Positions 6,386 through 7,396 of a DNA stretch of 7,396 bases are shown here, piece after piece. Made by a program: the position numbers and the translations under genes. This DNA is from CALKKN01 sp041571375 (GTDB lineage: Bacteria > Pseudomonadota > Gammaproteobacteria > Xanthomonadales > SZUA-36). Position 1 is the first letter of the stretch. The number at the start of each line of letters is the position of its first letter. Location of the stretch: NCBI GenBank assembly GCA_041571375.1, contig JBFFUJ010000125.1:1-7396 (forward strand), read 5' to 3'. The notes under the pieces are model-generated. The model was given only the letters and a program-made list of their open reading frames with translations, made no database searches and had not been told where the DNA came from.

Positions 6386-7396
6386 CTAATCTTCGTCGTC
6401 GACCGTACGAATGTGCAGTTCGGCGATCTGCTCTCCCGAGACCCGGGACGGTGCCCCGGTCAGCAGGCACTGGGCCGTGGTGGTCTTGGGGAAGGCGATC
6501 ACGTCCCGGATCGACTGCTCGCCCGCCATCAGCGCCACGATGCGGTCCAGCCCGAAGGCAATGCCGCCGTGCGGCGGGCAACCGTATCTGAGCGCATCCA
6601 GCAGGAACCCGAACTTGAGCACAGCTTCCTGCTCGCCGATTCCGAGCAGTTGGAAAACGGCCTGCTGCATCTCCGGCTTGTGGATACGGACGGACCCGCC
6701 GCCGATTTCGGCACCGTTCAGCACCATGTCGTATCCCTTGGAGAGCGCACCTGCCGGGTCGGCCGCGAGATCGGACGCCCGGTCCAGGGCGGGCGCGGTG
6801 AAGGGGTGGTGCATGGCGAGGTAGCGCCCCGCTTCGTCGTCCCACTCGAACATCGGGAACTGGGTGACCCAGAGTGGCTTCCATCCGGCCTCGACCAGCC
6901 CGAGATCGTGCCCTACCCGGACCAGCAGGGCACCCATGAAAGTGCTGACCGTGAGCCATTCCCCGGCGCCGAAAAACAGCAGGTCACCGCTGGCCGCCGA
7001 CGTCGCCCCGGCAATACCCTGCCAGGCCTTTTGGTCGAGAAACTTGGTGATGGACGATTGCAGGCCGTCCAGCCCGGCCGCCGCATCGTTGACCTTGATC
7101 CAGGCCAGCCCGCGGGCGCCGTAACGGCTGACATAATGGCTGTATTCGTCGATCTGCTTGCGGGACAGCTGGGCGCCGCCGGGCACCCTCAGCGCCGCAA
7201 CCCGGCTGCCGCTGTCGGCAGCGGGCCCGGCGAACACCTGGAAATCGAGATGGGCGACGTGCTCGAGCCCTGGCCCATCAAAGCGCTGAAGGAGCCGAAC
7301 CACTTCTGGGGCAAGGACAAGGTGGCCACGCCTAGCCGTGAAGCGCCAGTCGTGTTCGGGTACGACGACCAGGACCCCGTGCCGTCGGACCACTAC
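6386..7396 (-). CDS. aspS: Aspartyl-tRNA synthetase, C-terminal half (partial; 5' end doubtful)
   Basis: AspRS is the cytoplasmic class II enzyme that charges tRNA-Asp. The visible part is the bacterial insertion (GAD) domain and the end of the catalytic core. Diagnostic segments are FQVFAGPA, RVAALRVPGGAQLSRKQIDE, GDLLFFGAGE, FPMFEWDDEAGRYLAMHHPF (HHPFT about 6797-6811), GGGSVRIHKPEMQQAVF, KFGFLLDALRYGCPPHGGIA, class II motif 3 with FGLDR (about 6542-6556), and SIRDVIAFPKTT. The frame is open to the window edge. However, recognisable AspRS ends near 7246-7280: the RYGSDKPDLR-type motif expected shortly upstream is absent in all three minus-strand frames, and the codons there are less GC3-biased. 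The leftmost 860 bases are secure; the last 115-150 bases may not belong to aspS. A normal AspRS is about 590 residues. The stop is followed by rarD after 19 bases. Confidence 0.88.
   Translation of the reverse strand, partial: VVVRRHGVLVVVPEHDWRFTARRGHLVLAPEVVRLLQRFDGPGLEHVAHLDFQVFAGPAADSGSRVAALRVPGGAQLSRKQIDEYSHYVSRYGARGLAWIKVNDAAAGLDGLQSSITKFLDQKAWQGIAGATSAASGDLLFFGAGEWLTVSTFMGALLVRVGHDLGLVEAGWKPLWVTQFPMFEWDDEAGRYLAMHHPFTAPALDRASDLAADPAGALSKGYDMVLNGAEIGGGSVRIHKPEMQQAVFQLLGIGEQEAVLKFGFLLDALRYGCPPHGGIAFGLDRIVALMAGEQSIRDVIAFPKTTTAQCLLTGAPSRVSGEQIAELHIRTVDDED
7250..7396 (+). CDS. Possible unrelated coding fragment running off the right edge
   Basis: From 7250 the plus strand holds an open frame to the window end. 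It has consistent GC at third positions and a protein-like composition (GDVLEPWPIKALKEPNHFWG at residues 2-21, later YDDQDPVPSDHY). It shares codon boundaries with the aspS frame but reads the opposite way, in exactly the stretch where AspRS homology is missing. An ATG sits at 7250, but no ribosome site supports it and the frame is also open upstream inside aspS, so this may be the middle of a gene joined by a chimeric read or rearrangement. I do not recognise the product. The alternative is that it is simply an antisense shadow of a divergent aspS. Confidence 0.35.
   Translation, partial: MGDVLEPWPIKALKEPNHFWGKDKVATPSREAPVVFGYDDQDPVPSDHY

Overview
The window is GC-rich bacterial chromosome, and every confidently called gene lies on the minus strand. 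Read in the direction of transcription (right to left) the order is aspS, rarD, an alpha/beta hydrolase, yebC, ruvC, ruvA, ruvB, ybgC, tolQ, tolR and the start of tolA. The yebC-ruvCAB-ybgC-tolQRA block, with aspS close upstream, is a well-known gammaproteobacterial arrangement. I therefore infer a high-GC gammaproteobacterium; the genus cannot be told from the sequence alone.

Right part (about 4814-7396): the C-terminal half of aspartyl-tRNA synthetase is followed 19 bases later by a RarD/EamA-type membrane permease. The permease overlaps a small serine alpha/beta hydrolase by an ATGA junction. Middle (about 1897-4774): yebC (a TACO1-family translation factor) and the Holliday-junction resolvasome genes ruvC, ruvA and ruvB, the three ruv genes joined by ATGA overlaps. 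Left part (1-1851): ybgC (acyl-CoA thioesterase), tolQ, tolR and the first 97 codons of tolA, the inner-membrane part of the Tol-Pal envelope machine. The window starts inside tolA.

The genes are very tightly packed: the longest intergenic gap is 45 bases (ruvB-ybgC), and several neighbours overlap. No terminator, RNA gene, repeat array, mobile element or convincing promoter was seen. The layout suggests long co-transcription with translational coupling. The jobs covered are tRNA charging and relief of ribosome stalling (aspS, yebC), recombinational repair (ruvCAB), and envelope energisation and constriction (tolQRA, with ybgC).

This is mostly an ordinary housekeeping region and I see no new system in it. 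The one real anomaly is at the right edge. Clear AspRS homology stops near 7246-7280, where a near-universal AspRS motif should follow but does not. Beyond that point the opposite strand reads as a well-behaved, GC3-rich coding frame. A chimeric contig end or a local rearrangement is the likeliest explanation. The rarD-hydrolase pair between aspS and yebC is the only accessory-looking content.
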